The notes: generated by a model not told the origin, from the letters alone. Counted from the stretch's first letter, positions 17,261 through 27,801 are shown. The stretch: 64,000 bases of DNA from Clostridium saccharobutylicum DSM 13864 (GCF_000473995.1 NC_022571.1:911501-975500), one strand, 5' to 3'. Made by a program: numbers and translations.

Positions 17261-18112
17261 ATGAATAGAAATATTGAAACTTTTATAGGTTGTGATAATG
17301 AATATGATGAAGCAAAGATGGTTATATTTGGAGCACCTTTTGATTCAACAACTTCGTTTAGACCAGGTACAAGATTTGCAAGTAAGGCAATGAGAAGTGA
17401 ATCTTTTGGAATTGAAACATATAGTATATATCAAAATAAAGATTTAGAAGATATGTCTATTTTTGATGGAGGAGATTTAGAACTTCCATTTGGAAATCCA
17501 CAGAAGGCATTAGATCAAATTGAAGAATTTGCAAGTGAAATAATTAATGATGATAAGGTTCCTTGTATGATAGGTGGAGAGCATTTAGTAACACTAGGCT
17601 CAGTTAGAGCTGTAGCTAAAAAATATCCTGATTTACATATAATTCATTTTGATGCTCATGCTGATTTAAGAGATAGTTATTTAGGAGAGACATTATCACA
17701 TGCTTCAGTTATGCATAGAGTATGGGATATTGTTGGAGATAATAAAATATTTCAATTTGGGATAAGATCGGGAGACAGAGAAGAAATTTACTGGGGAAAA
17801 GATCATGTTTATACTAGTAAATTTAATTTTACAGGACTTGAAGAAGTTATTGAAAAATTAAAAGGAAAACCAGTTTATTTTACAATAGATTTAGATGTAC
17901 TAGATCCATCAGTATTTCCAGGCACAGGAACTCCAGAAGCAGGCGGAGTAACATTTATGCAATTATTAGGTGCAATTTTAAAAGTTTCAAAATTAAATAT
18001 TGTTGGTATGGATGTAAATGAATTATCACCAATATACGATCAAAGTGGAAGCTCAACAGCATTAGCTTGCAAAGTTTTAAGAGAACTTTTACTTAGCACT
18101 TATAAAGCATAA
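17261..18112 (+). CDS. speB: Agmatinase / ureohydrolase-family enzyme
   Basis: The 283-residue enzyme is a Mn-dependent ureohydrolase, most like agmatinase (agmatine to putrescine and urea). The metal ligands are visible: H108 in GGEHLV, then D131, H133 and D135 in HFDAHADLRD, and the pair of Asp in TIDLDVLDPS. The C-terminus carries GMDVNELSP, typical of the SpeB group. GGAGG lies 7 bases before the ATG. It stands alone, with no spermidine synthase or arginine decarboxylase nearby. The family is firm; another guanidino substrate is possible. Confidence 0.8.
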   Translation: MNRNIETFIGCDNEYDEAKMVIFGAPFDSTTSFRPGTRFASKAMRSESFGIETYSIYQNKDLEDMSIFDGGDLELPFGNPQKALDQIEEFASEIINDDKVPCMIGGEHLVTLGSVRAVAKKYPDLHIIHFDAHADLRDSYLGETLSHASVMHRVWDIVGDNKIFQFGIRSGDREEIYWGKDHVYTSKFNFTGLEEVIEKLKGKPVYFTIDLDVLDPSVFPGTGTPEAGGVTFMQLLGAILKVSKLNIVGMDVNELSPIYDQSGSSTALACKVLRELLLSTYKA

Positions 18113-18159
18113 ATAAATTCAAATATTATACATAAACAACTTTGGATTTATAAATATGT

Positions 18160-18330
18160 GGTAGCCAACCGAAAGAAATGGTGCGCTGTTGTTTTAGTTA
18201 CTAGAAAAAAGGAACATACTTTTGTGGAGTGTTTCATTAGGAAGTTTTATGTTTGTGATTCTTAAAGCATAAGTTGTTCCAAATGTGCTTGTTCAAACTT
18301 GTTTTGAAGTAAGTATTTATATAATATTAA
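18160..18330. repeat. Family 2 element, partial copy
   Basis: It begins with a CCAACCGAAAG end and contains AGTTGTTCCAAATGTGCTTGTTC, similar to the apex of the complete copies at 18384 and 28001. The stem is poor, so it looks like a decayed copy. Confidence 0.45.
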
Positions 18331-18383
18331 ACAAACATAATATTATTATAGATATAACATTCATTGAATTTAATTATATATAT

Positions 18384-18590
18384 CAGAAAGAAAGGAAACT
18401 CTTTTGCGGAGTGTTGCATTGAGAATGTAGATGTAGCATTTGTTCATTAGAAGTTGTTCTGTTTTTGCTTGTCCTTCAGTTTACCTGAGGGAACATGCAG
18501 AAATAGAACAACTTCTAATGTTAGAAATGCACAGCTACATTCTCTAGCAACCGAGCAAAAGAGTTTCCTTTCTTTCGGTTGGTTATCTAA
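18384..18590. repeat. Family 2 long palindromic element
   Basis: Almost the whole 207 bases fold back. AGAAAGAAAGGAAACTCTTT pairs with the end of the element, and AGAAGTTGTTCT pairs with AGAACAACTTCT. The apex is TTTTTGCTTGTCC against GGAACATGCAGAAA. The right end reads CTTTCGGTTGGTTAT. It lies between convergent speB and galR, where it could act as a two-way transcription stop. ORFs of about 60 codons inside it are by-products of the palindrome. Confidence 0.75.
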
Positions 18591-18606
18591 TAACCATAAA
18601 ATTATG

Positions 18607-19620
18607 TTAAATGCGTCTAACAGTATCACGTTCTACTAGAGAGTTATTTAGTAATATTCGTTTGCTATATTTATTGTCAGATTCAATTTTTTCTAATAAT
18701 AGAGTCGCTGCATTCGTTCCAAGAAGGAACATGTTTTGATCTATAGTAGTCAATTTTGGCTCTACAAATTTGCTTAGATCAATATTATCATAGCCTATTA
18801 TCGATAAGTCCTTTGGAACATCTAAGTTTAATTTTTTGCAAGCATTAAGTGCACCTACAGCCATAAGGTCATTACAAGCAAAAATAGCAGTTGATGATTT
18901 AGTTTGTAAAATATCAATCAATATATTAGCGGTATTTTCAACAGTTTCATTACTATTTCCTTCACCTATATTTATAATATTTTCAGGATTATAAATATTT
19001 AAATCTGTCATTATTTCTATATATACTTTCTCTTTTACATCATATGAATAACTATCTTTTCCTCTTATAAATAAAATATCAGTATGATTATTTTCTAAAA
19101 GATAATTTAAAGATAAGGCAGCTCCCATGGATTCATCATTGGAAACAGAAGAAATATTAGGAGTTATTGAATATCCATTTACAAATACCAATGGCATTTG
19201 CTTTGAAACATGATTATAAAATTTAGATTTAACATTATTTGTGTTAGGATCAATAACTATTATTCCAGAAACATTTCTAGCTAGTAGATTATTTACACAT
19301 AACTTTTCTTCATCTTTATCATTATTAGTACAAGCAAGAAGTAAAGAGAAAGAGTTAAGTTTTAAACTATTTTCAATACCATTTACTACTTCAGGGAAAA
19401 ACATATTAGTAAGACTAGGTACGACAACACCTATAGTAGTTGATTTTTGCTTAATAAGTTCACGTGCTTGAATATTAGGTATATATTGGAGTTCATCTAT
19501 TACTTCTAATACTCGTTTTTTAGTCTCAGCTTTTACAGGATAATTTCCGTTCATTACCCTTGAAACTGTTGCAACAGACACATTTGCTTTTTTAGCTACT
19601 TCTACTATAGTTGTTTTCAT
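18607..19620 (-). CDS. galR: LacI-family regulator of galactose genes
   Basis: The 337-residue product has a LacI helix-turn-helix at the N-terminus (TTIVEVAKKANVSVATVSRV, then a hinge helix with IPNIQARELIKQ). A periplasmic-binding-protein type sugar domain starts at TIGVVVPSL. It is the last gene of a galK-galE-galT-galR run on the minus strand, 15 bases after galT, so it is probably autoregulated. A CG-centred palindrome of LacI type lies just upstream of galK and is the likely target. The galactose ligand is inferred from the operon. Confidence 0.85.
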   Translation of the reverse strand: MKTTIVEVAKKANVSVATVSRVMNGNYPVKAETKKRVLEVIDELQYIPNIQARELIKQKSTTIGVVVPSLTNMFFPEVVNGIENSLKLNSFSLLLACTNNDKDEEKLCVNNLLARNVSGIIVIDPNTNNVKSKFYNHVSKQMPLVFVNGYSITPNISSVSNDESMGAALSLNYLLENNHTDILFIRGKDSYSYDVKEKVYIEIMTDLNIYNPENIINIGEGNSNETVENTANILIDILQTKSSTAIFACNDLMAVGALNACKKLNLDVPKDLSIIGYDNIDLSKFVEPKLTTIDQNMFLLGTNAATLLLEKIESDNKYSKRILLNNSLVERDTVRRI

Positions 19621-19635
19621 AATTATTAATCCACC

Positions 19636-21129
19636 TTACAATACATTTATAAATTTATCAAAAGCATTAAGGCCTTCTGTATTTCTCTTAAATACTCCTG
19701 CGTGAAGTAATACTTCTAAGAATTTAAGGCCTACTTCATCTCTAAGAATAGTATTAACATTTTCTTTAGAGATATTTTGATATTTTTCGATAAGGTAATT
19801 ATACCATTGAGTGTGTTTACTTACAATTTCATTGTCTGAAATATCTGTAGCTTTATTAATTAAATATGTTTTTAAAATATTTAATTCTTCTTTTAACCTT
19901 GCAGGAAGTACAGCAAGTCCCATAACTTCTATAAGTCCTATATTTTCTTTTTTAATATGATGAACTTCACTATGAGGATGGAATATTCCAAGTGGATGTT
20001 CAGTACTTGTTCTGTTATTTCTAAATACTAGATCAAGTTCATATTTATTGTTTCGTTTTCTTGCAATAGGTGTTATTGTATTATGAGGTTCATCATTGCT
20101 ATGGCTAAGTATATCAACTGATGGATCAGAATAATTTCTCCAAGTATTTAATATATGTTCAGCTAAGTCTAGCAGTTCAATCTTATCATTACTTGAAAGT
20201 CTTATAACAGACATAGGCCATTTAACTCTACCAGCTTCAACATTTTCGTAACCTTTTATAAGGTAAGTCTTTTCTATAGGAGCATTTTCCATAGCAAAAG
20301 TATAATGGCCACCTTGATAGTGATCATGAGAAAGTATTGAACCACCAACTATAGGTAAATCTGCATTAGATCCAGCAAAGTAATGAGGTAATACATCTAT
20401 GAAACTTAATAAGTTTTCAAATGTTTGTCTATTTATTTTCATAGGAATATGTTCTGAATTTAATATTATGCAATGTTCATTATAATAGGTATAAGGAGAA
20501 TATTGTAGAAAATATTTTTGACCACTTAAATCAAGAGGAATGATTCTATGAGTTTGTCTAGCAGGATGATTTAAATGACCGTAAAATCCTTCATTTTCCT
20601 TACATAATAAACATTTTGGATAAGAACTAGATTTCATTAATTTAGCTTTTGCTATATCTCTTGGATCTTTTTCAGGTTTTGATAAGTTTATAGTTATATC
20701 TAAATCTCCATATTCAGTAGAAGATTTCCATACTATATTTTTATTAGTTCTATCTTTTCTAATATAATTTGAAGCTATACTTAAATTAAAATAATATTCA
20801 GTTGCTTTGATTGGAGAGATTTCATATAAAGATTTAAATTTATTTATAACTTCTGAAGGTCTAGGCATTAGACAATTCATAATTTTAGTATCAAATAAAT
20901 CTCTTTCAGTAGTGGTGTTTTCTATAATATTATTATCACACGCATAATCCAATATATTTTCTAAAATTGGAGTTGGAGTTTCTAAAGTTTCATCAATTTC
21001 AATATTTTCGAATTCATTTAAATTTAGTACTCCAAGTATCATATTTGTAGTATAAATTTTATCTTCTTCACATATAAGATTTTTTTGAAGAGCAAAGTTT
21101 ATAAGTCTGTTTATCTCATAATTTATCAT
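19636..21129 (-). CDS. galT: Galactose-1-phosphate uridylyltransferase, class II
   Basis: The 497-residue enzyme of the Leloir pathway transfers UMP between UDP-glucose and galactose-1-phosphate. Its length and sequence (start MINYEINRLINFALQK, SSSYPKCLLCKENEGFYGHLNHPARQTHR, SHDHYQGGHYTFAMENAP) are those of the Firmicute class II GalT rather than the shorter class I enzyme. AAAGGAG precedes the ATG. It lies 15 bases downstream of galE. Confidence 0.93.
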   Translation of the reverse strand: MINYEINRLINFALQKNLICEEDKIYTTNMILGVLNLNEFENIEIDETLETPTPILENILDYACDNNIIENTTTERDLFDTKIMNCLMPRPSEVINKFKSLYEISPIKATEYYFNLSIASNYIRKDRTNKNIVWKSSTEYGDLDITINLSKPEKDPRDIAKAKLMKSSSYPKCLLCKENEGFYGHLNHPARQTHRIIPLDLSGQKYFLQYSPYTYYNEHCIILNSEHIPMKINRQTFENLLSFIDVLPHYFAGSNADLPIVGGSILSHDHYQGGHYTFAMENAPIEKTYLIKGYENVEAGRVKWPMSVIRLSSNDKIELLDLAEHILNTWRNYSDPSVDILSHSNDEPHNTITPIARKRNNKYELDLVFRNNRTSTEHPLGIFHPHSEVHHIKKENIGLIEVMGLAVLPARLKEELNILKTYLINKATDISDNEIVSKHTQWYNYLIEKYQNISKENVNTILRDEVGLKFLEVLLHAGVFKRNTEGLNAFDKFINVL

Positions 21130-21144
21130 AGTAAAAACTCCTTT

Positions 21145-22137
21145 TTAGCGATCATTATATCCGTTTGGATTGTTTTTATGCCAACACCATGCAGTGCTTA
21201 TAATATCTTTTATATTAGTATATTTAGGTGTCCATCCTAAAACTTTTTTTGCTTTTTCACTTGAAGCAACTAATTTTGCAGGGTCTCCAGCTCTTCTTTC
21301 ACCAAGCACAACTTTAATATCTTCATCGGTAGCCTCTGTTGCAGCATTGATCATATCTTTTACACTAAAGCCTAATCCATTACCCAAATTGAAGATGTTG
21401 CTTTCATTACCATTTTGTAAATATTCAACAGCTTTTATATGAGCGTTTGCTAAATCAATTACATGAATATAATCACGGATGCATGTACCATCTTCAGTAT
21501 CATAGTCATCACCAAAAACAGTTATAAATTCACGTTTTTTTAGTGGAACTTGAAGTATAAGTGGTATTAAATGAGTTTCAGGAGAATGGTCTTCACCAAT
21601 ACTACCGTCTTCTAAAGCACCAGCAACATTAAAGTATCTTAAAGAAACATAATTTATACCATAAGCTTTATTAACCCATTTCATCATCTTTTCCATTGCT
21701 AATTTTGTTTCACCATAAGGGTTAGTTGGGTTAGTTTCGTCGCTTTCAAGTATAGGTATTTTTTTAGGTTCACCGTATACAGCAGCAGTTGAAGAAAATA
21801 CTATATTTTTAATATTATGTTTCACCATAGATTCAAGTAGAACTTGCATTCCATAAACATTATTATTAAAGTAAAGAAGCGGTTTTGTCATACTTTCACC
21901 AACTAAAGAATTAGCAGCAAAGTGTATTACAGCTTCTATATCATTTTCTTCAAAAACCTTATCCAAAAAAGATGAATCTCTAATATCACCTTTATAGAAT
22001 TTAGCTTTTTTGTTTACTGCTTTCATATGACCTGTTTGTAAATTATCTACTATAATTACATCTTTATTTTCATTTATAAGCTGATGTACTGTATGAGAAC
22101 CAATATATCCAGCTCCACCACAAACTAAAATTGACAT
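21145..22137 (-). CDS. galE: UDP-glucose 4-epimerase
   Basis: The 330-residue short-chain dehydrogenase interconverts UDP-galactose and UDP-glucose. It shows the N-terminal NAD site GGAGYIGSH, STAAVYGEPKKIPI, the catalytic YGETKLAMEKMM (Tyr-x3-Lys) and the substrate region RYFNVAGA. GGAGATG lies before the ATG. It is separated from galK by a 113-base family 1 repeat element but is still in the same direction. Confidence 0.93.
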   Translation of the reverse strand: MSILVCGGAGYIGSHTVHQLINENKDVIIVDNLQTGHMKAVNKKAKFYKGDIRDSSFLDKVFEENDIEAVIHFAANSLVGESMTKPLLYFNNNVYGMQVLLESMVKHNIKNIVFSSTAAVYGEPKKIPILESDETNPTNPYGETKLAMEKMMKWVNKAYGINYVSLRYFNVAGALEDGSIGEDHSPETHLIPLILQVPLKKREFITVFGDDYDTEDGTCIRDYIHVIDLANAHIKAVEYLQNGNESNIFNLGNGLGFSVKDMINAATEATDEDIKVVLGERRAGDPAKLVASSEKAKKVLGWTPKYTNIKDIISTAWCWHKNNPNGYNDR

Positions 22138-22160
22138 ATTAACATCTCCCTTTATTTATA

Positions 22161-22273
22161 TAAGGCACATTCAAAAAAATAACAAGTCCATCTGCCAGAA
22201 TTGTTCTTATATGCAGCATGGCGACTCATCTTTAATGTGCATATTGGTTTATTATTTTTTGATTGCGCCTTAT
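22161..22273. repeat. Family 1 inverted-repeat element inside the gal operon
   Basis: The left end is TAAGGCACATTCAAAAAAATAA followed closely by CAAGTCCA. The right end is TTATTATTTTTTGATTGCGCCTTA. The ends are inverted copies of each other. The element fills the gap between galK and galE and may form a hairpin in the mRNA that separates their expression. Confidence 0.7.
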
Positions 22274-22312
22274 ATTTATCATTATAATTAAAAATATTTA
22301 AAATTTAAGATT

Positions 22313-23482
22313 TTACTGAAGTTTTCTTGCTCCGTCAGATATATTAACTATATAAAAGCTTGGCTCATATCCGATTTTATCTTTGTATTTACTTTTTATA
22401 GTTGTAGTAAAATTATCTACAGCATCTTCTCTTACGATACTAACTGTACATCCGCCAAAACCAGCACCAGTCATACGAGATCCAACAACACCATCTATTT
22501 CCCAAGCTAGAGAAACTAATGTGTCTAATTCTATTCCAGTTACTTCATAATCATCTCTTAAAGAAACATGAGAATCATTCATTAATCGACCAAATAAAGT
22601 TAAGTTGTTTTCGTTTAATGCTTTTACAGCTTTTAAAGTTCTTTGATTTTCGTATACAGCATGTTTAGCTCTTTTTTGTTTGATAGGATCTGAAATACAA
22701 TTTTTTATTTCTTCGAATTCTGATTCAGTAAGTTCACCAAGAGCTTTTATATTTTTAACTTTTTGTATTTCTGCTAAAGCAGTATCACATTCACTACGGC
22801 GTTCATTGTATTTTGAATCAGCTAAACCACGTTTTTTATTTGTATTTGCGATTACTATTTTGTAGCCGTCCATATCTAATTTACTGTAAGAATATTTTAA
22901 TGTACTACAATCTAATAGAATAGCACAATCTTTTTTTCCCATTCCAACTGCAAATTGATCCATTATACCACAGTTAACACCTATAAATTTATTTTCTGCT
23001 TCTTGACACATTTTAACTATTTCTACCATATCAATATTTAAATTAAATGAGTCATTTAGTATAATACCCATTAAAACTTCTAGAGATGCTGAAGATGATA
23101 GACCAGATCCATTTGGAATATTACCAAAGAAAAGAATATTAAATCCAGTTGGGATTTTGAAAGAATGATTTTCAAAAGTTTTTATTACTCCCTTAGGATA
23201 ATTAGCCCAATCATGTTTTTTATCATAAATCATATCATCTAAATCAAATTCTATAATTCCTAAATCTTCAAAGTTTAAAGAATGAACTGAGATTTTTCTA
23301 TCATTTCTTTTAGAAACTACAGCGTAAGTACCGATAGTAAGTGCACAAGGAAAAACATTACCTCCGTTATAATCAGTATGTTCTCCAATTAAATTAACTC
23401 TCCCAGGTGAGAAGTAAACATTTTCACAAACGCATTTAAAAAGTTGATTGAATTTTTCTTTTAACATATTAATATTATCCAT
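22313..23482 (-). CDS. galK: Galactokinase
   Basis: The product is about 389 residues of the GHMP kinase family and phosphorylates galactose at C1. Signatures are the galactokinase motif [15 protein letters not shown], the ATP loop [14 protein letters not shown] and the C-terminal [12 protein letters not shown]. The inner ATG at 23482 is 8 bases from GGGAGG; the outer ATG at 23488 lies almost on that site. It is the first gene of the gal operon and directly follows the operator at 23506-23521. Confidence 0.93.
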   Translation of the reverse strand: MDNINMLKEKFNQLFKCVCENVYFSPGRVNLIGEHTDYNGGNVFPCALTIGTYAVVSKRNDRKISVHSLNFEDLGIIEFDLDDMIYDKKHDWANYPKGVIKTFENHSFKIPTGFNILFFGNIPNGSGLSSSASLEVLMGIILNDSFNLNIDMVEIVKMCQEAENKFIGVNCGIMDQFAVGMGKKDCAILLDCSTLKYSYSKLDMDGYKIVIANTNKKRGLADSKYNERRSECDTALAEIQKVKNIKALGELTESEFEEIKNCISDPIKQKRAKHAVYENQRTLKAVKALNENNLTLFGRLMNDSHVSLRDDYEVTGIELDTLVSLAWEIDGVVGSRMTGAGFGGCTVSIVREDAVDNFTTTIKSKYKDKIGYEPSFYIVNISDGARKLQ

Positions 23483-23505
23483 TTCCATTCCTCCCTTTTT
23501 CTATA

Positions 23506-23521
23506 TAGTAACCGATTACTA
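23506..23521 (-). promoter_or_regulatory. LacI/GalR-type operator before galK
   Basis: TAGTAACCGATTACTA is a near-perfect palindrome centred on CG, the form bound by LacI-family proteins. It lies 23 bases before the galK start. The operon ends with a LacI-family gene, so this is probably its site. The rest of 23522-24002 is AT-rich and I see no gene there. Confidence 0.65.
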
Positions 23522-24002
23522 TAAAAAAGTAAAGAGCTGATTAAGAAAAAATTTAAATGCTTTTTATAACAAAAAAACATTTAATTCTACATTTGAATAT
23601 GATGAAAATCAGTATTAATCAGCATTAAAGTGATAAAGTAAATATTTGTACTAGAAGTTTTCTATTATAAATATATAAAAAAACTATTAGAAAAAACATA
23701 TAAGTTTGTTAAGAAAATTTCAGAAAAGGATTACTACAAAAGTAATTTTGTTTTTTATTAAAAGTGAATGATTATATCCAATTTATATTTGATGACATAA
23801 GTAAATTGACATGTTATTATGAAGAAACATATAATAAGAAGAATTATTGAAGATATTAAAATTTAAAGAGGTTATTGTTGAAATATAAGCTATTATTTAT
23901 TGTAAGTAATTAATTTAAAATTTTGTGATGAAAAAGGAACGATTATGGAGAGAAATAAGAAGATTCAAATTTATATTTGGTTAAATGGATAGGTGGGATA
24001 TT

Positions 24003-24734
24003 ATGAAAAAAATAATTGGAATATCAGGTAGTATACTAATTGACGAAGGTGGAATGGTCCCAGGATATAAAAGAGCATATGTAAACAATGACTATATTAA
24101 ATCTGTTATTTTGGCAGGTGGAATTCCTTTTATTATTCCAGTCAATACAGAGCCAGAAATAATTAAAGCTCAATTAGAAAATGTAGATGGACTTATTTTA
24201 TCAGGTGGTCATGATGTTAACCCATTATTATTTAATGAAGAACCACATAAGCTTTTGGGAAATACAATGAATGAAAGAGACACATTTGATTCTATGTTAA
24301 TAAAATATGCATTTGAAATGGAAAAGCCTATCTTAGGTATTTGTAGGGGATGCCAAATTTTAAATGTTGTATGTGGTGGAACATTATATCAAGATTGTTC
24401 CTTGGCAAAGGATTCGTATATAAAACATTGTCAAGGGCATACACCAGCACAACCTTCTCATACGATACAGATTGAAAAAAATTCTGAATTATATACTATT
24501 TTAGGAGAAAAAGCTCTTGCAAATTCATTTCATCATATGTCTATAAAAGATGTTGCGGATGGATTTAAGGTAGTAGCTATAGCTAATGATGAAATTATTG
24601 AAGCAATAGAGAAGGTAGATGGTTCTTTTGCACTTGGAACACAATGGCATCCAGAAATGATGGCAAGCAGTGATGAAAATATGCTGAAAATATTTAAATT
24701 ATTTATATCTAAATGTAAGAATAGTAGATTATAG
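24003..24734 (+). CDS. Class I glutamine amidotransferase-like hydrolase (peptidase C26, PuuD-like)
   Basis: The product is about 243 residues and resembles gamma-glutamyl-GABA hydrolase and related C26 enzymes, which cleave gamma-glutamyl amides. It has the nucleophile elbow LGICRGCQ (Cys114), the oxyanion stretch LILSGGHDVNP and the catalytic GTQWHPEMM. The ATG at 24003 follows GGTGGGAT; the upstream start at 23985 lacks a site. The substrate is uncertain. It is monocistronic, facing away from galK. Confidence 0.8.
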   Translation: MKKIIGISGSILIDEGGMVPGYKRAYVNNDYIKSVILAGGIPFIIPVNTEPEIIKAQLENVDGLILSGGHDVNPLLFNEEPHKLLGNTMNERDTFDSMLIKYAFEMEKPILGICRGCQILNVVCGGTLYQDCSLAKDSYIKHCQGHTPAQPSHTIQIEKNSELYTILGEKALANSFHHMSIKDVADGFKVVAIANDEIIEAIEKVDGSFALGTQWHPEMMASSDENMLKIFKLFISKCKNSRL

Positions 24735-24961
24735 AATGAGTAAAAATAAATTTGAATTTTAAATTATATAGTTACTGAGTATTAATATTCATGATAAAAA
24801 AAATGATAGCAAAAACTAAAATGTTACTATAAATTATTTTGGTATTAACAAAAGCATTGTGCATGATGTGGAATTATTAATTCCAAGATGATACAATAAG
24901 TCTAAAATATACAATTTAATTATTTTAAACAATATAGTTTTTAATTAGGAGGATTTTATCA

Positions 24962-25444
24962 ATGAAAATATCAATACTATACAGTAGCAAGACAGGAAAA
25001 ACCGAAAGAGTTGCCAAGTTAATTGAAGAAGGTGTGAAGAGGTCTGGAAATATTGAAGTAAAAACTATGAATTTAGATGCAGTTGATAAAAAGTTCTTAC
25101 AAGAATCAGAAGGAATTATTTTTGGAACACCAACTTATTATGCCAACATATCATGGGAAATGAAAAAATGGATAGATGAATCATCAGAATTTAATTTAGA
25201 AGGAAAACTTGGAGCAGCATTTTCAACAGCTAACTCTATTGCTGGTGGTTCAGATATAGCATTACTTACAATTTTAAATCATCTTATGGTAAAAGGAATG
25301 TTAGTATATTCAGGTGGAGTTGCTTTTGGAAAACCAAAGACTCATTTAGGATATGTGCATATAAATGAAATACAAGAAAATGAAGATGAAAATGCGAGAA
25401 TATTTGGTGAAAGAATTGCAAACAAAGTCAAACAAATATTTTAA
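24962..25444 (+). CDS. Flavodoxin-like / NAD(P)H-dependent FMN reductase
   Basis: The 160-residue product has a flavodoxin fold. The phosphate-binding loop is YSSKTGKTERVAKLI, followed by the flavin loop GTPTYYANISWEMKKWID. It is close to WrbA/flavodoxin-like small redox proteins. GGAGG lies 11 bases before the ATG. It precedes a nitroreductase by 118 bases, and both may handle flavin-dependent reduction. The exact substrate is unknown. Confidence 0.75.
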   Translation: MKISILYSSKTGKTERVAKLIEEGVKRSGNIEVKTMNLDAVDKKFLQESEGIIFGTPTYYANISWEMKKWIDESSEFNLEGKLGAAFSTANSIAGGSDIALLTILNHLMVKGMLVYSGGVAFGKPKTHLGYVHINEIQENEDENARIFGERIANKVKQIF

Positions 25445-25562
25445 TGTAAAAATGTATATATAAATTGATTAATAATTTAAAAATATACAATATTATAATA
25501 TTGAGAGCGAAGTTTATAATATGTTATAAATTAATAAAAATAGATGGAAGGAAGATGTTATT

Positions 25563-26084
25563 ATGAATGAAGTATTACAAAATATTTTAACAAGAAGAAG
25601 TGTAAGAAAATTTAAACAAGAACAAATAAAAGATGAGGAACTAGATTTAATATTAAAAGCTGGAGTATATGCACCAAGTGGTATGAACAAGCAAAGTTGG
25701 CAGTTTACAGTTGTTCAAAATAAAGAAAAAATAGAATCTCTTGCTAAAGTAGTCAGGGAAGCATTAGGTAGAGATGCAGGATATAATTTTTATGCACCTC
25801 CTACTTTAATTATGTTATCTAATGACAAAGAAAATACTAATGGATTGGCAGATTGTTCTTGTGCATTAGAAAATATATTCTTAATGGCTAATTCATTGGG
25901 TATAGGTTCATGTTGGATTAATCAATTGAAAACTATTTGTGATGAAAAGGAAGTAAGAGAATTATTAACAAGCTTTGGAATACCAGAAAACCATATTGTA
26001 TGGGGAATGGCATCGATTGGATATCCTGATGGTGAAACAAAAGCTCATGATAGAAAAGATGGTATTATTAAATTTGTAAAATAG
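25563..26084 (+). CDS. Nitroreductase-family flavoprotein
   Basis: The 173-residue FMN-dependent NAD(P)H oxidoreductase shows the family start ILTRRSVRKFKQEQI, GVYAPSGMNKQSWQFTVV (FMN contact) and the closing GMASIGYPDGE. GGAAGG precedes the ATG. It is probably a general reductase of nitro or quinone compounds. A terminator follows directly. Confidence 0.85.
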   Translation: MNEVLQNILTRRSVRKFKQEQIKDEELDLILKAGVYAPSGMNKQSWQFTVVQNKEKIESLAKVVREALGRDAGYNFYAPPTLIMLSNDKENTNGLADCSCALENIFLMANSLGIGSCWINQLKTICDEKEVRELLTSFGIPENHIVWGMASIGYPDGETKAHDRKDGIIKFVK

Positions 26085-26109
26085 TTAGAGATATTTAAGA
26101 ATTTAGATA

Positions 26110-26142
26110 GAGTAGCTTGAATTTTAGCTACTCATTTTTTAT
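26110..26142 (+). terminator. Terminator of the nitroreductase gene
   Basis: GAGTAGCT and AGCTACTC enclose an 8-base loop and are followed by a T-rich run. Confidence 0.75.
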
Positions 26143-26345
26143 TGTATAAGAAATTATAGAATTTTCGAGCAATGAAAGTTTGATTGTATATAGTTTTAGA
26201 GGTGGCGTTGTATACACAGGGAAAAATATAATTCAGTCAAATCTGTGGATAAATTTTGAAAATATCAGAAACACATAGTACGAAAAGAAGATTTTCTTGT
26301 TATTAAGTATTTAGTGTAAACTGTAAAAAAATATATAAAAATATA

Positions 26346-26374
26346 TTGACTATTCATTCAAACAAGCATATACT
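26346..26374 (+). promoter_or_regulatory. Promoter of cysK
   Basis: TTGACT, a 17-base spacer and TATACT lie 58 bases before the cysK ATG. This is nearly a consensus vegetative promoter. I could not identify a SAM riboswitch or T-box in 26143-26345. Confidence 0.7.
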
Positions 26375-26431
26375 TATATCATAGTAAATCGATAAGAAAT
26401 ATATGTTTAGTAGGATTGAGGGGGATTAAAT

Positions 26432-27367
26432 ATGTCAAAAGTATATAAAAATTTAACAGATTTAATAGGAAAAACACCATTATTAGAAGTAGCAAAGTAT
26501 AGTGAAAAGAATGGATTAAAGGCAACTGTATTAGCAAAATTAGAGTATTTTAATCCAGCAGGAAGCGTTAAAGATAGAATTGCAAAGGCTATGATCGAAG
26601 ATGCAGAAAATAAGGGATTATTAAAGCCAGGAGCAACAATTATTGAACCAACTAGTGGAAATACAGGAATTGGAATCGCATCTGTTGGGTCAGCAAAAGG
26701 ATATAAGGTTATAATTGTTATGCCAGAAACTATGAGTGTAGAAAGACGTAGCTTAATAAAAGCTTATGGAGCAGAAATAGTTTTAACAGAAGGAAGTAAA
26801 GGAATGAAGGGAGCAATAGCTAAGGCTGATGAATTAGTAGCTGAAACTCCAAATTCATTTATACCAGGACAATTTAAAAATCCTGCTAATCCAGAAATAC
26901 ACAAAAAAACAACAGGACCTGAAATTTGGGAAGATACAGATGGAAAAGTTGATATATTTGTAGCTGGTATTGGTACAGGTGGTACAATAACAGGAGTTGG
27001 AGAATATTTAAAATCTAAAAATCCTAATGTTAAAGTAGTTGCAGTAGAGCCAGCTGGATCACCAGTATTATCACAAGGAAAATCAGGAGCTCATAAAATA
27101 CAAGGAATTGGTGCAGGATTCGTTCCAGATACTTTAAATACAAAGATATATGATGAAATCATTGCAGTCGAAAATGAAGATGCATTTAGTGCATCTAGAG
27201 AAGTATCTAAAGCAGAAGGATTACTTGTTGGTATTTCATCAGGAGCTGCATTGTTTGCAGCAGCTCAACTTGCAAAGAGACCAGAAAATGCAGGTAAAAC
27301 AATAGTTGCTTTATTACCTGATACAGGAGAACGTTATTTATCAACTGCATTATTTGAAGATAAATAG
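26432..27367 (+). CDS. cysK: Cysteine synthase (O-acetylserine sulfhydrylase)
   Basis: The 311-residue PLP enzyme makes cysteine from O-acetylserine and sulfide. The PLP lysine is K47 in NPAGSVKDR. The substrate loop [10 protein letters not shown] and the phosphate cup [15 protein letters not shown] are intact, as is the C-terminal [12 protein letters not shown]. Length is normal. It is a single gene with its own promoter. GAGGGGG precedes the ATG. Confidence 0.95.
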   Translation: MSKVYKNLTDLIGKTPLLEVAKYSEKNGLKATVLAKLEYFNPAGSVKDRIAKAMIEDAENKGLLKPGATIIEPTSGNTGIGIASVGSAKGYKVIIVMPETMSVERRSLIKAYGAEIVLTEGSKGMKGAIAKADELVAETPNSFIPGQFKNPANPEIHKKTTGPEIWEDTDGKVDIFVAGIGTGGTITGVGEYLKSKNPNVKVVAVEPAGSPVLSQGKSGAHKIQGIGAGFVPDTLNTKIYDEIIAVENEDAFSASREVSKAEGLLVGISSGAALFAAAQLAKRPENAGKTIVALLPDTGERYLSTALFEDK

Positions 27368-27374
27368 TCACAGA

Positions 27375-27801
27375 ATATAGGTATTGCGAAATACTCAAAG
27401 TTTCGTGATACCAACCGAAATGTTACACATATATGTATAACATTTCTTTGTTTTGTAATGAATTTAAGTAGTTTACATATAAACACTCAGTTTAAATATT
27501 TCCTTAAAAAAAATATACATGGTGGAAAGGTATGATTTTAATTTCTATATTAAGTTGCGTTAAATAAGTTAAGGTGCATATTTGATATTTATATTCATAT
27601 AAATTATTATAATTATTGTGGCAATATTCATTAGTATTTTAATCTAAAGTTCAGCATAAACAGAGAAATTAGCTACATATTTGTGAAATAGGCATTGAAA
27701 ATAAGATGTTTCCAGCGAAATTTTCTTAGTCCTATGGAACAAATATGCAGCTGATTTCGGTTAGATATTGCTAAACTTTAATGTTTCACAATACCTATAT
27801 T
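27375..27801. repeat. Compound family 2 element downstream of cysK
   Basis: The outer arms AATATAGGTATTG and CAATACCTATATT bracket about 430 bases. Inside, an AACCGAAATGTTA end is seen at 27412, and a complete family 2 hairpin occupies 27659-27767. In that hairpin AAATTAGCTACATATTTGT pairs with ACAAATATGCAGCTGATTTC. It looks like two nested or tandem copies. No gene is present between 27368 and 28327. Confidence 0.65.

Noticed and set aside
18447-18639. Two open frames of about 60 codons on opposite strands
   Set aside because: They are mirror products of a long palindromic element, with no ribosome binding site.
26143-26345. SAM riboswitch or T-box before cysK
   Set aside because: I could find no conserved core of either; a near-consensus promoter close to the gene explains expression.
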